Assembly: GCF_000202835.1 (NCBI RefSeq)
Contig: NC_015179.1
Span: 1-54,248, forward strand
Reading direction: 5' to 3'
Length of the DNA stretch: 54,248 nt
From: Acidiphilium multivorum AIU301
Lineage (GTDB): Bacteria > Pseudomonadota > Alphaproteobacteria > Acetobacterales > Acetobacteraceae
The position numbers and the translations under genes are program-made. Below the pieces are notes generated by a model. The model was not told the DNA's origin, ran no database searches, and was given only the letters and a program-made list of their open reading frames with translations. Shown one piece after another: positions 1-8,147 of this stretch (position 1 is the stretch's first letter; every line of letters starts with the position of its first letter).

Positions 1-1362
1 ATGGAGACGGAAAGTCCCGGTTTCGGGCAGAATTCAAGGACAAATCAGGGGTTTGGCGGGCTTCGCCGGCTGAGCCTGGCGATGCTTGCGACGGACCGGA
101 CCGCGGCAGGTTTCACGGGACTGTCAGACGGGGCAGGGGGGCCAGGTGCGGTTCTGGCGGCGTTCAAGGCGGCGGCGCCGTATCTCGGCCTGCCGCCACG
201 GGTGGTGCATGCGGTGGACTGGCTGTTCCGTTTTACCCAGCGGCAGGACTGGGAGGCGGGTGCGCGGCCGGTGGTCTGGCCATCTGCTGCCGTCCAGCAG
301 GCGGATCTGGATCTCGGGGCATCACAGACCAAGGCGCTGAACCGGCATCTGGTCGAGCTGGGCCTGGTGGTGATGCGGGACAGTCCCAACGGCAAGCGTT
401 ACGGCCGGCGGGACCGTGGGGGCCGGATTATCGAGGCGTATGGGTTCGACCTGTCGCCGCTTGGGGTGCGGTTCGACGAGTTCCGGGCTGTGGCGGAGAA
501 GGGGAGGGCGGAGCGCGAGGCGGTTCGCCAGCTGCGCCGGCGGGTGACGATAGCCCGCAAGGCGATCGAGCAGATCGTGGAGACGGCGGTGGAGGTAGGT
601 CTGGAACCGGGTGTCTTCGTGCGGGAGGCGGAGGAAGCGCGGCGCCTGTCCAGGCGTCTGGCGAAGGCGGAGAGTTCCGCTGTTCTCGCCTTTGGCGTGA
701 CGCGGCTCGAGGATCGCCATGGCGATCTGCGCCAGCGGCTGGAGAGCCTGATCGCGGCGCGGCAGGGAACCGGCAGCGCGCAAAAAGATGTGGAAACCGA
801 CCCCAAGGCGCCGGAAAACCGGCCCCACCAATACAGATACAAATCAGACCTAAATCCTGAACAGGATACGGTATCTGGCATTGAGAAAAGTAGTCCGGCC
901 CCGGTGGGGTCGGGGGCAACGGCAGAGACGACGGGGCTGCGGAACGGTCGGTCAGGCAGTGAGACGGGGAGGGGCGAGCAAAAACCTGCCCGTCGGGATG
1001 ATGGAACGGTGCTGCGGATCACGCCGGACGAGCTGGTGCGCCTCGCGCCGCGGCTGCTTCCCTATCTCGGGCGGTCGTCGCCGGCCTGGCCTGACGTTGT
1101 GGAGGCGGCGGACTGGCTGCGGCACGATCTGGGGGTGTCGAAACCGCTCTGGGGCGAGGCGTGTATCGCCATGGGGCGGGAGCAGGCGGCGATTGCGCTG
1201 GCCATCGTCTCGGCACGGCCCGCGGGGCATTTCCGGAGCACGCCCGGCGGGTATTTCCACGGCATGGTCGCAAAAGCCCGGGCCGGCGAACTCAACCTCG
1301 GCAAGACCATCTGGGGCATGCGGAGCAAGCGTGACACTCACGGCTGGAATCAGCCGCAGTGA
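1..1362 (+). CDS. repC: RepC-type plasmid replication initiator
   Basis: Initiates plasmid replication. The 453-residue protein has the RepC layout: an N-terminal winged-helix-like region (about residues 30-160, including AFKAAAPYLGLPPRVVHAVD and SPNGKRYGRRD), a charged coiled-coil-like middle (about 165-255), a variable linker, and a conserved C-terminal domain from about 335 (ITPDELVRLAPRLLPYL) to the end. The start is the first base of the window; its ribosome binding site, GGAGG six bases upstream, lies at the far end of the window if the molecule is circular. No repA or repB lies beside it; the partition genes at 52.6-53.6 kb are of another type. The identification rests on remembered family patterns. 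Confidence 0.88.
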   Translation: METESPGFGQNSRTNQGFGGLRRLSLAMLATDRTAAGFTGLSDGAGGPGAVLAAFKAAAPYLGLPPRVVHAVDWLFRFTQRQDWEAGARPVVWPSAAVQQADLDLGASQTKALNRHLVELGLVVMRDSPNGKRYGRRDRGGRIIEAYGFDLSPLGVRFDEFRAVAEKGRAEREAVRQLRRRVTIARKAIEQIVETAVEVGLEPGVFVREAEEARRLSRRLAKAESSAVLAFGVTRLEDRHGDLRQRLESLIAARQGTGSAQKDVETDPKAPENRPHQYRYKSDLNPEQDTVSGIEKSSPAPVGSGATAETTGLRNGRSGSETGRGEQKPARRDDGTVLRITPDELVRLAPRLLPYLGRSSPAWPDVVEAADWLRHDLGVSKPLWGEACIAMGREQAAIALAIVSARPAGHFRSTPGGYFHGMVAKARAGELNLGKTIWGMRSKRDTHGWNQPQ

Positions 1363-1384
1363 GACAATACGGGACGGCGCGATA

Positions 1385-1735
1385 ATGACACTGGAAGCCG
1401 ATTATCTTGAGGCGCTTGGGCTGCTCGGCCGCGTCTGCGAGCAATATCGCCGCGAGACCGGAAGTCCCGCGTACCTCGTTGGAGGGGCCGCGGTTGCGCT
1501 GTGGACCGGTGGGGCTTTCCATTCCGCGGATTTCGACCTGATCGTGGCCTCAGCTATATCACACCTTCAGCGCGGATATCGTCCGCTTGCGAGGTGTCTC
1601 AATCAACCGTGCTGCGGGGGACGCGTTGCGATACACCGACGTGATTATGGCCCGCTGTGAGGCGTTGAGCCTGTTTCCTAGGGCTGTGGCCACCCCATTT
1701 CGTCTTCCGGTTGGGCACCTATCAGCCTATTCTGG
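1385..1735 (+). pseudogene. Nucleotidyltransferase-fold protein fragment, frameshifted
   Basis: An ATG at 1385 opens a frame reading YLVGGAAVALWTGGAFHSAD and FDLIVA, typical of the start of nucleotidyltransferase-fold proteins (AbiEii or DUF6036-like). The frame then loses sense near 1555, and a second frame continues with VSINRAAGDALRYTDVIMARC. No full catalytic domain can be read. It is probably a decayed gene, perhaps of an antitoxin- or defence-type nucleotidyltransferase, cut by the transposon debris that begins near 1767. Confidence 0.45.
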
Positions 1736-1766
1736 CGTTAATCAGGGGTGGATAGGCCGCCTATCT

Positions 1767-1804
1767 GGCCTGAAGTAACGAAACGGCCTGCGCTGTAGCA
1801 TAAG
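1767..1804 (+). repeat. 38-bp transposon end ending in CATAAG
   Basis: The segment runs from GGCCTGAAGTAACG to GTAGCATAAG. A near copy lies in inverted orientation at 44455-44492, and a further 8 bases inside the end are also shared. It sits just downstream of a Tn3-family transposase tail, so it is probably that element's terminal inverted repeat, although it does not begin with the usual GGGG. Confidence 0.55.
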
Positions 1805-1821
1805 CGGACAAAGCAGGAACA

Positions 1822-2007
1822 TCAGGCTGCCTTTATGGTCGTGTCGGGGATTGGCCTGAGAGGTCGCAATCCGGCATGGTTTTCCGTCGATTTCTGATTG
1901 GCGCTCCAGATGTAGTCGCCGGTCAGGTTCACATGCTCCCAGCCGATCGGCGAGAGATGCCTGAGGAGGGTTCCGGGCACATCCTCGACCTGGCGTAGGG
2001 CCTGTAG
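1822..2007 (-). pseudogene. tnpA: Tn3-family transposase C-terminal tail
   Basis: The minus strand encodes about 60 residues ending in a stop, including HLSPIGWEHVNLTGDYIW, which matches the conserved C-terminus of Tn3-family TnpA. The rest of the gene is missing: the reading frame breaks exactly where a different Tn3-type terminal repeat begins at 2007. One transposon appears to have inserted into, or recombined with, another. Confidence 0.75.
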
Positions 2008-2044
2008 GGGTCGTTTGCGGGAGGGAGCGGAATCCTACGTTAAC
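2007..2044 (+). repeat. Tn5393-like 38-bp terminal repeat
   Basis: The sequence starts GGGGTCGTTTGCGGGAGGGA and ends near CCTACGTTAA, closely resembling the 38-bp inverted repeat of Tn5393-group Tn3 transposons. A second copy in the same orientation lies at 17147-17184. The stretch 2045-2240 after it has no recognisable gene. Confidence 0.7.
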
Positions 2045-2240
2045 GCCTGAATCTATTTCTTGAGTACGAACCTCTGCGACACGCTGATTGTGATACGGGT
2101 TATGGAGCAAGGAAATTGGTTTTTGCTCGTCATCTGCCGGCCGTATGCCAAACACTCGTTTGCGATACATAGTCGATTAGGCGATTGAACAATCCTCCCT
2201 TTTCCGGCAACAAAGTGATTTTCGCTTCAGGAACTCGCGA

Positions 2241-2545
2241 TCAGGCCGTGGTGCTGACGGTCCAGGTTGCGGTCTTGATCGGGCCGGCTTTTTCCAGTGC
2301 GGCGACGACGGCATCGAGTTCGTCGGGCTTGGCGTTGGTGGGCACCAGGGTTGCCGCCAGTTCAACCAGTTCCTCGCTGTCGGATAGGGTGGCAATCTCG
2401 CGGATCGGGTAGTGTGCGGCCTCCAGTTCGGAGAACAAAAGGTCGCGCACATCCGACACGTCGGCCGGGTCACACAGCGCATGGATCGCGTATTGCGCTT
2501 CGGTGGCGCGCGCGTCGATCGGCCGGCGGTTGATGTAATTATGGG
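2241..2545 (-). pseudogene. mgtC: MgtC/SapB C-terminal part, cut off by an insertion sequence
   Basis: The minus strand reads NYINRRPID then an ACT-like tail (AQYAIHALCDPADVSDVRDL through VVAALEKAGPIKTATWTV), the C-terminal cytosolic domain of MgtC/SapB proteins. The N-terminal membrane part lies at 3909-4330. The two read as one protein across the junction (RPLVN followed by YINRRPID), so the IS110-family element between them has split the gene. This half now has no start codon. Confidence 0.8.
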
Positions 2546-3908
2546 ATGGCCCGCCCCTCTCGCGGCGATCGGGTAGTATCGCCGCTGGTTTGGAGAGAGG
2601 AGCAGACCGATGGATATCGTGATTGTCGGCATCGATCTTGGCAAGAACTCTTGCAGCGTGGTGGGCATGGACGCCGCCGGCCGGGTTGTTTTGAGGCGGA
2701 GACTTCGGCGGGGAACGTTGGAAAGTTTCGTTGGCGAGCTTGGGTCGTGCATTGTGGCAATGGAAGCATGTTGCGGCGCTCATCACCTCGGGCGGATTTT
2801 CGCCGCGCGGGGCCACGAGGTGCGGCTGATGTCGCCGGAATATGTCCGTCCGTACGTGAAGGCGCAGAAGAACGATGATCTCGACGCGGAGGCGATCGCA
2901 GAGGCTGCGACGCGGCCAACGATGCGTTTCGTGCCGGTGAAGAGCCAGGACCAATCTGATCTCCAGGCTTTGCACCGAGCCCGGGAGCGCCTGGTCTCGG
3001 AACGGACGGCGCTGATCAATCACTTGCGGGCGTTGCTGCTGGAGCGAGGGATCGTCGTTCCGCAAGGCCGGAGGAAACTGGAAGCCGAGCTTGAGACATT
3101 GGCCGAAGATGGCGGTTTTGCCGCGTTGAGCCCGCGCATCCGGACGTTGATCGAAGATCTTCGGGCGGAATGGCGTTCACTCGACCAGAGGATCACCGGC
3201 TTCGACGCCGAGTTCGTTCAGTTGGCTCGTGACGACGTGGCTGTGCGACGTTTGACCAAAATCCCAGGAATGGGAACGATAAACGCTACGGCGCTGGCGG
3301 CGGCGGTCGGCGAGGCGCAGGCATTCAAACGTGGGCGGGACATGGCGGCGTGGCTGGGGCTCGTTCCACGGCAAATGACAACGGGTGGAAAACCGCGCCT
3401 GCTCGGCATCAGCAAACGCGGCAATCGTTATTTGCGGAAGAACTTGATCCATGGCGCACGAGCGGCGCTGCCTTATCTTGTCGAACGCGATACACCGTTG
3501 GGCCGCTGGGCGCGGGGATTGCTCGATCGAGCGCATAAGAACGTGGTCGTAGTCGCGCTGGCCGCGAAGCTGGCTCGGATCGCATGGGCCGTTTTGGCGC
3601 ACGGTTGCGATTACGACGCCCAATTCGAAGCGGCGGCTGCGGCCGCATGACGGAATCGCCCGAACAGCGCTCATAGTTGGGCGCGAAAGGGCAGTCGATG
3701 TCTGCGTGAGGTGAAAGGAAGATGGCCTGACAGTCGAACGGCGGCTTGAAAACCTGACCCAGTGAACGGCCTCCGAGGCCGGTGTGATTATGAGGATCAG
3801 GCCGCGCGGATCTCCATCTTGGCCGGGTTCGAAGCCCGAGACCGGATACGTTGAAGCAGACTGATTAGAGCCAGATGAAAATCACCCCTTGCGGACGGGG
3901 CGGGCCAT
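2546..3908 (+). mobile_element. IS110-family (IS1111-like) insertion sequence
   Basis: The element is bounded by 12-bp inverted ends, ATGGCCCGCCCC at 2546-2557 and its complement at 3897-3908, and carries one transposase at 2610-3650. Short inverted ends fit the IS1111 subgroup. It interrupts mgtC. The exact ends are uncertain by a few bases because no clear target duplication is visible. 3651-3896 is the noncoding 3' part of the element. Confidence 0.75.
2610..3650 (+). CDS. IS110-family transposase
   Basis: A 346-residue DEDD-type transposase: the N-terminal RuvC-like part begins VIVGIDLGKNSCSVVGMD and carries DDLDAEAIAEA near residue 90; the C-terminal Transposase_20 part has IPGMGTINATALAAAVG, AWLGLVPRQ and GGKPRLLGISKRGNRYLR. 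The length and both domains look intact, so the element may still be active. It belongs to the group whose relatives are guided by a bridge RNA encoded in the noncoding ends; that RNA was not identified here. Confidence 0.9.
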   Translation: MDIVIVGIDLGKNSCSVVGMDAAGRVVLRRRLRRGTLESFVGELGSCIVAMEACCGAHHLGRIFAARGHEVRLMSPEYVRPYVKAQKNDDLDAEAIAEAATRPTMRFVPVKSQDQSDLQALHRARERLVSERTALINHLRALLLERGIVVPQGRRKLEAELETLAEDGGFAALSPRIRTLIEDLRAEWRSLDQRITGFDAEFVQLARDDVAVRRLTKIPGMGTINATALAAAVGEAQAFKRGRDMAAWLGLVPRQMTTGGKPRLLGISKRGNRYLRKNLIHGARAALPYLVERDTPLGRWARGLLDRAHKNVVVVALAAKLARIAWAVLAHGCDYDAQFEAAAAAA

Positions 3909-4330
3909 ACGTTCACGAGGGGACGGAGCAGCGTGTTGCCGGCAAGGATGAAAACGGTCAGCAAGGTGGCCTCGGCGGAGTAGCCGCAGCCGCAGAACGC
4001 GCCGACCGCAGCCGAGCACCAGAGGGTTCCCGCCGTGTTGATGCCGCGGATATTGGCGCCCTCCTTCAGGATGACGCCGGCGCCGAGAAAGCCGATGCCG
4101 GAGACGATGTAGGCGACCACGCGGGTCGATCCGGCGGGACCGGCGAGGCGAACCCCGAGATCGGCGAAGGCGGCGGCGCCGAGGGCGACCAGAACGGTGG
4201 TGCGCAGGCCGGCGGAGCGCTGCCGCCATTGGCGTTCGGCACCGATCAGGGTGCCGAGCACGAAGGCGACCGCGAAATCACCGACTGTCGTGAGAAATGG
4301 AACTGGAAATGGTTGGGATAAATCTGTCAT
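3909..4330 (-). pseudogene. mgtC: MgtC/SapB N-terminal membrane part
   Basis: The reading frame from ATG 4330 encodes the hydrophobic MgtC/SapB domain: FVLGTLIGAERQWRQRSAGL, TTVLVALGAAAF, VSGIGFLGAGVILK, NIRGINTAGTLW and RPLVN. The frame runs on to 3797 into insertion-sequence DNA, adding an unrelated tail. Family members take part in Mg2+ limitation or metal homeostasis. It lies 20 bp downstream of a small membrane protein gene and an NRAMP-family gene on the same strand, so all three were probably one transcript. The membrane domain may still be made without its ACT-like tail. Confidence 0.82.
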
Positions 4331-4350
4331 TCAAAACCTCGCTGGTCAGC

Positions 4351-4647
4351 CTATCCCCCCGCAACATGAAGAAATCCCCAGCCCATGACGATCAGCATGA
4401 CGCCGATATAGAGGCGCAGACCCCAGAACACGGCCTGCTGCCAGGGCCGCAGAGCTACCCGCTCGATCGGCATGAGTGGCGTCAACCAGCCTTCCGCGCG
4501 GGCAATCGCGGCGATGTCGGCACTGTTGTCATGGGCGGTGCGGTCGAGGTCGCGCTGACTGGCCCAGGCCGCGCGCAGCACCGGTATCCGGCTGACGCCT
4601 TTCGAGCGACGGGTCTCACTGGCAGGAAAACGGTTGTCCTGGTTCAT
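4351..4647 (-). CDS. Small single-pass membrane protein beside the NRAMP transporter
   Basis: A 98-residue protein of unknown function. The first 65 residues are polar; the last 30 form one membrane segment (AVFWGLRLYIGVMLIVMGWG). It lies 27 bp after the transporter gene and 20 bp before mgtC on the same strand, so it was probably co-transcribed with both. A helper role in metal transport is only a guess from position. Confidence 0.65.
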   Translation of the reverse strand: MNQDNRFPASETRRSKGVSRIPVLRAAWASQRDLDRTAHDNSADIAAIARAEGWLTPLMPIERVALRPWQQAVFWGLRLYIGVMLIVMGWGFLHVAGG

Positions 4648-4674
4648 GACTTGGCGCTCCTGAGCGACGAATTT

Positions 4675-6048
4675 TCAAAGGGCATGGGGAAACACGGTCG
4701 CGATGCCGTAGAGGCCATTGCAGGCGATCAGCATGACCATGACGCCGACCGACAGGATGTTGCGGATCGGTGAATTCACGTGGTCGCCCAGCAATTCCCG
4801 ATCATTGAGCAGCATGAGCAGGAACAGCATGGCCGTTGGCATGAACACGGTTGCGATCACCTGGACGGTCAGGTTGAGGAACCCGACCGGCACGTGCGGC
4901 AGCATCGGCACACTCGCCGCAATCGCGGTACCGAGAATCGCCGGCGCATAGAAATACAGTGAGCGGCGCGGCGAGATGTTGACCGAGCGCGGTACGTCGA
5001 GCGCCTCGCCGATCGCCCAGGCGGTGCTGGCGGTGATCACGATCGAGGCGATCAGGCCGGCCTCGAACAGGCCAAGCGCGAAGATCACCATCGCGCCGTG
5101 GCCGAGCCGTGAACCGATATCGGCAAGCACCGAGTGGTCCCCTAGCGACGCCGTGTTTGCCAGACCGTGCAGGTATTGCCCAGAAATCACGATGATCGAG
5201 GTGGCGACCACCACCATCCCGATCACGCCGAGCATCAGATCGCGTCGGCTTGCCTTGATGTCCTGCGGCAGAATCCCCTTATCGACCACGCAGGATTGCT
5301 GGAAAAACAACTGCCACGGCGCGATCGTGGTGCCGATATTCGCCGAAATCAGGATCAGGAACCCAGCCGAGAGCAACCCGCCCGGTAGCGCCCAGCCGGT
5401 GCCGGTGAAGGTTCGGCCGATCGCACTCCAGTCGGGATGTGAGAACAGCGCCAGTGGCACGAACACCATGTTGAATGCCGCAACGAACAGCGAGATCCGC
5501 TCCCAGGTATAGTATTTCAGGAACAGCAGAATGCTGACGATAAAGACGAAGGCGGCGGGAATCGTCACGAGGTAGGGGATATGAAAAATCGCGCTGGCGA
5601 CCCGGATGCCGATGAACTCGGTCATCAGCGTCAGGATATTCGCGACTACCAGATCGATCAGCGAAAACGCGCCCCAGAACGCGCCGTAGCGCTTCCAGAT
5701 CATCTCGGCATGGCCGCGGCGGGTGACGGCGCCGAGCCGGATGGTCATTTCCTGGACCAGATAGGCGATGAAGCCGAGCGGGATCATCAGCGGGATGAAC
5801 AGGCTGAACCCGTAGGTGGCGCCGGTCTGCGCGTAGGTGATGACGCCACCGGCATCGTTGTCGCCGAGCATGACCAGCAGGCCAGGACCGACCAACGCAA
5901 GGCCAAGGGCGATGCGGCTGCCCAGGCTCTGCTTGCCGATACGCAGCCGCTGAATGCGCAGCCGATCGCGCAGCCGGGCTTCAAGACCCTCTGGAAAGGT
6001 GATGCGGGCCGTTTCTGGTGAGATCAGGAGATCGGTTTCGGCGGACAT
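4675..6048 (-). CDS. NRAMP-related divalent metal transporter with altered ion-site motifs
   Basis: A 457-residue membrane protein with the NRAMP fold, about eleven hydrophobic segments starting near residue 50. The helix 1 motif is GDNDAGG rather than the usual DPGN, and the helix 6 region reads IAPWQLFFQQS, with Ala where transition-metal NRAMPs have the metal-binding Met (MPH). Such changes are reported for NRAMP-related Mg2+ transporters, so Mg2+ or Mn2+ import is more likely than iron import; this is inference. It heads a minus-strand group with a small membrane protein and mgtC, and is divergent from an RcnR/CsoR-like sensor. The start is ATG 6048 with GGAGA upstream. Confidence 0.8.
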   Translation of the reverse strand: MSAETDLLISPETARITFPEGLEARLRDRLRIQRLRIGKQSLGSRIALGLALVGPGLLVMLGDNDAGGVITYAQTGATYGFSLFIPLMIPLGFIAYLVQEMTIRLGAVTRRGHAEMIWKRYGAFWGAFSLIDLVVANILTLMTEFIGIRVASAIFHIPYLVTIPAAFVFIVSILLFLKYYTWERISLFVAAFNMVFVPLALFSHPDWSAIGRTFTGTGWALPGGLLSAGFLILISANIGTTIAPWQLFFQQSCVVDKGILPQDIKASRRDLMLGVIGMVVVATSIIVISGQYLHGLANTASLGDHSVLADIGSRLGHGAMVIFALGLFEAGLIASIVITASTAWAIGEALDVPRSVNISPRRSLYFYAPAILGTAIAASVPMLPHVPVGFLNLTVQVIATVFMPTAMLFLLMLLNDRELLGDHVNSPIRNILSVGVMVMLIACNGLYGIATVFPHAL

Positions 6049-6545
6049 GGCATGTCTCCGTGATCGGCAAATGTGAGGTGGGAATGATGCGGAAGTTGAC
6101 GGTGATCCGGACCGGATTCAGCCGGGGGCTCGCCGCGTGGTGCTGCGACCACTTTCCAATAGGTCACGAGCCGCCCCGAACCGTCGGGGCGCCAACAGGT
6201 GACAAGCCGACGGCGGGGGAATGCCGCGTCACTCGATGGGTTACTCCTGATCGGCGAAGACGGCCGATCAGTTCGTTTTCTGCGGAAGATCATCGTGATC
6301 CCTCCTCCTGGTCAGCATTGGCTGGAACCCGGGAGGGATGGGCGGGGTTCAGCGCGTTGCGCGCATCACTCCAGCCGCGTATCCGGCCCGGGCAATCGTC
6401 CATCCCACGGTTGAACGGACAGCAAGCGAAAAGCGCTTACTATCGTCCTCCGAAGGCTGGCTGGTCGATCGCGGTTTCATGGGGTCCTTGGAAATTTGGT
6501 TGATCAAAACCGCAGAAATTCGCCTTCCGCAGCTATCCGTGCCAT
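6049..6545. other. About 500-bp divergent intergenic region
   Basis: This lies between the minus-strand metal transporter operon and the plus-strand sensor gene. No convincing gene is present. It is GC-rich with several short inverted repeats (for example TCCCTCC and GGGAGGGA near 6299-6344), and is a natural place for a leader RNA of the transporter gene. No known riboswitch could be recognised by eye. Confidence 0.4.
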
Positions 6546-6562
6546 ATACCCCCCCATAGTAT
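6546..6562 (+). promoter_or_regulatory. RcnR/CsoR-type operator upstream of the sensor gene
   Basis: The sequence ATACCCCCCCATAGTAT has the layout known for RcnR/CsoR-family operators: a run of C/G flanked by AT-rich TACT/AGTA-like arms. It lies 14 bp before the sensor's ATG, fitting autoregulation and possible control of the divergent transporter. Confidence 0.65.
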
Positions 6563-6576
6563 TTGGTCAAGAGGCG

Positions 6577-6852
6577 ATGCAATACACCGAAAAGGAAAAA
6601 CGCAAGCTGGTGAACCGGCTCAGCCGCATTCGCGGCCAAGTCGAGGCGATGCAGGCGGCGCTGGACGCGGATGCGCGATGCACGGCATTGTTGCAGCAGG
6701 CAACGGCGTGCCGCGGTGCGCTGGACGGGTTCATCGGCACCGTGATCGAACACCATATCCGCCAGCATATCGTCGATCCAAAGCAGCAGGAGACCGATCG
6801 CGCTCAGGCGGCGGAGGAACTGATCGGTGTGGTTCATTCCTACCTGACGTAG
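6577..6852 (+). CDS. RcnR/CsoR/FrmR-family metal- or aldehyde-sensing repressor
   Basis: A 91-residue all-helical repressor (DUF156). RLSRIRGQVEAMQAAL is the DNA-binding first helix. Candidate sensor residues are the Cys in ADARCTALLQQ and the two His in IEHHIRQHI, in the RcnR/FrmR pattern. The ATG at 6577 was chosen because the protein then starts as family members do (MQYTEKEKRKLVNRL) and follows the C-tract operator. It probably represses itself and perhaps the metal transporter group transcribed the other way. The inducer cannot be told from sequence. Confidence 0.88.
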   Translation: MQYTEKEKRKLVNRLSRIRGQVEAMQAALDADARCTALLQQATACRGALDGFIGTVIEHHIRQHIVDPKQQETDRAQAAEELIGVVHSYLT

Positions 6853-6879
6853 GTTGAATTACGTAGGTTGAATTTCTGA

Positions 6880-7506
6880 TCAAACCGCCTCAAGGGCGAC
6901 AGCGGCGTTCCCCAACAATTTGATACCAGGCGACTTCAATGTCCCATCTGCTTTCATATAATGATAAAGCGTGCTCGCCGGGATGCCGCCCAACTCCCGA
7001 CATATAGACGGGATGCTGCGCGTGGAATCTGCCATCAGGTGTTGAGCATATCGCAAACGCTCGGCTGTCATCATACGGGGCCGGCCGCCCTTACGACCTC
7101 TTGCACGGGCCGCGACGATACCCTCTCGCACCCGTTGTCTAATGACGTTCCGCTCCATCTCCGCAAATGCAGCCTGTATTTGCAGGAAAGCCCGGCCGGC
7201 CGGCGTTGTTGTATCAAAGGCGGTGTTCAGCGCGCGGAAGCCAACGCCGCGTGCTTCCAAGTCATCAACCAGCCCGATCAGTTCGCCGGCAAGTCGCCCC
7301 AGCCGATCGAGGTCCAGGACGACCAGGACATCACCGCGCCGGAGATAGTCAAGGCAAGCCTTGATACCGGGCCGATCCGAACGCGCTCCGCTGCCGCGAT
7401 CTTCAAAAATTCGCTCACAGCCGGCAACCGTCAAAGCATCCATCTGGCGATCGAATATCTGTCGTTCCTCTCGCGTGGAGACCCGTGCATACCCCACCAT
7501 CGACAT
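6880..7506 (-). CDS. tnpR: Tn3-type serine resolvase
   Basis: A complete 208-residue resolvase/invertase. The catalytic Ser is in GYARVSTRE near residue 10; LVVLDLDRLGRLAGELI and RVREGIVAARARGRKGGRP follow, then a C-terminal helix-turn-helix (SICRELGGIPASTLYHYMK). ATG 7506 follows AAGGA. The AT-rich stretch immediately upstream looks like its res site. It is probably the resolvase of the Tn3-family unit carrying the metal genes. Confidence 0.93.
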   Translation of the reverse strand: MSMVGYARVSTREERQIFDRQMDALTVAGCERIFEDRGSGARSDRPGIKACLDYLRRGDVLVVLDLDRLGRLAGELIGLVDDLEARGVGFRALNTAFDTTTPAGRAFLQIQAAFAEMERNVIRQRVREGIVAARARGRKGGRPRMMTAERLRYAQHLMADSTRSIPSICRELGGIPASTLYHYMKADGTLKSPGIKLLGNAAVALEAV

Positions 7507-7527
7507 AGCCGTTCCTTATCGAATTAG

Positions 7528-7649
7528 TTCACGAAAATTGTTCGAATAGAATATTTTCTGTCAATAGATTTTTGCGGATTTGTCGTGGATAAAATGCCGC
7601 TGCTCCACCGGGACGGTCACACTCACGAAAAAGAAGTGTTTGTCGTGAA
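7528..7649. promoter_or_regulatory. Probable res site of the resolvase
   Basis: The AT-rich stretch upstream of tnpR repeats related half-sites: TTCACGAAAA (7528), TTGTCGTGGA (7580), TCACGAAAAA (7623) and TTGTCGTGAA (7640). The last two form an inverted pair. Position and inverted half-sites fit a multi-subsite resolvase target. Confidence 0.5.
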
Positions 7650-7734
7650 TGGACTCACCCGATGATTGGCCTCTTACAGAGTTTGTGGCGTTCTTGCTTG
7701 GTTCACCCTTAGCGTTGTCTGGCGAACAACAGAT

Positions 7735-8147
7735 GCTATGGCCTCTATTACGTCGAATGGCATCTGCGCGACGCCCTCAAGCCCCTGCTGTTCCAGGATC
7801 ACGACCGGCCAGGCGCGGAAACTGAACGCTCATCGCCGGTTGCCCCCGCATCGACATCCCCGGCCGCCGATCGCAAGCGCGGGCGACGCCGCAACGACCA
7901 GAACCTGCCGATTTCGAGCTTCACCGACCTGATGGCGCATCTCGCCACACAGACCCTCAACACCGCCTCCCTACCCAAGGCGCCGAACGCCACCTTCACC
8001 GCTCTGGCAAACCCCACGTCGCTGCAAACCACCGCCTTCGCCCTGATCGGGATCGACCCCATGCGTGTCCAGTAAGCGTCAAAATCAAATCAGAAAGTTT
8101 GTTGATAAATGCAGGGAGTTTGCATTCAAATTAGTGAAAACTTCAGT
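7735..8147 (+). pseudogene. 3' fragment of an IS1634-like element
   Basis: Encodes only the last 110 or so residues of the transposase found whole at 25189-26922 (YVEWHLRDALKPLLFQDHDR to LIGIDPMRVQ), then the element's right end up to ACTTCAGTCT. A two-base insertion near 7743 disturbs the frame. An IS5-type fragment abuts it directly. Confidence 0.85.

Noticed and set aside
1742..2170. A 142-codon minus-strand gene
   Set aside because: It crosses two different transposon ends and is out of frame with the Tn3 transposase tail that explains the middle of this stretch.
6049..6545. A possible Mn2+ (yybP-ykoY) or Mg2+ riboswitch upstream of the NRAMP-like gene
   Set aside because: The location is right, but the conserved loops of either class could not be identified by eye. 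An Infernal search on the minus strand would decide.
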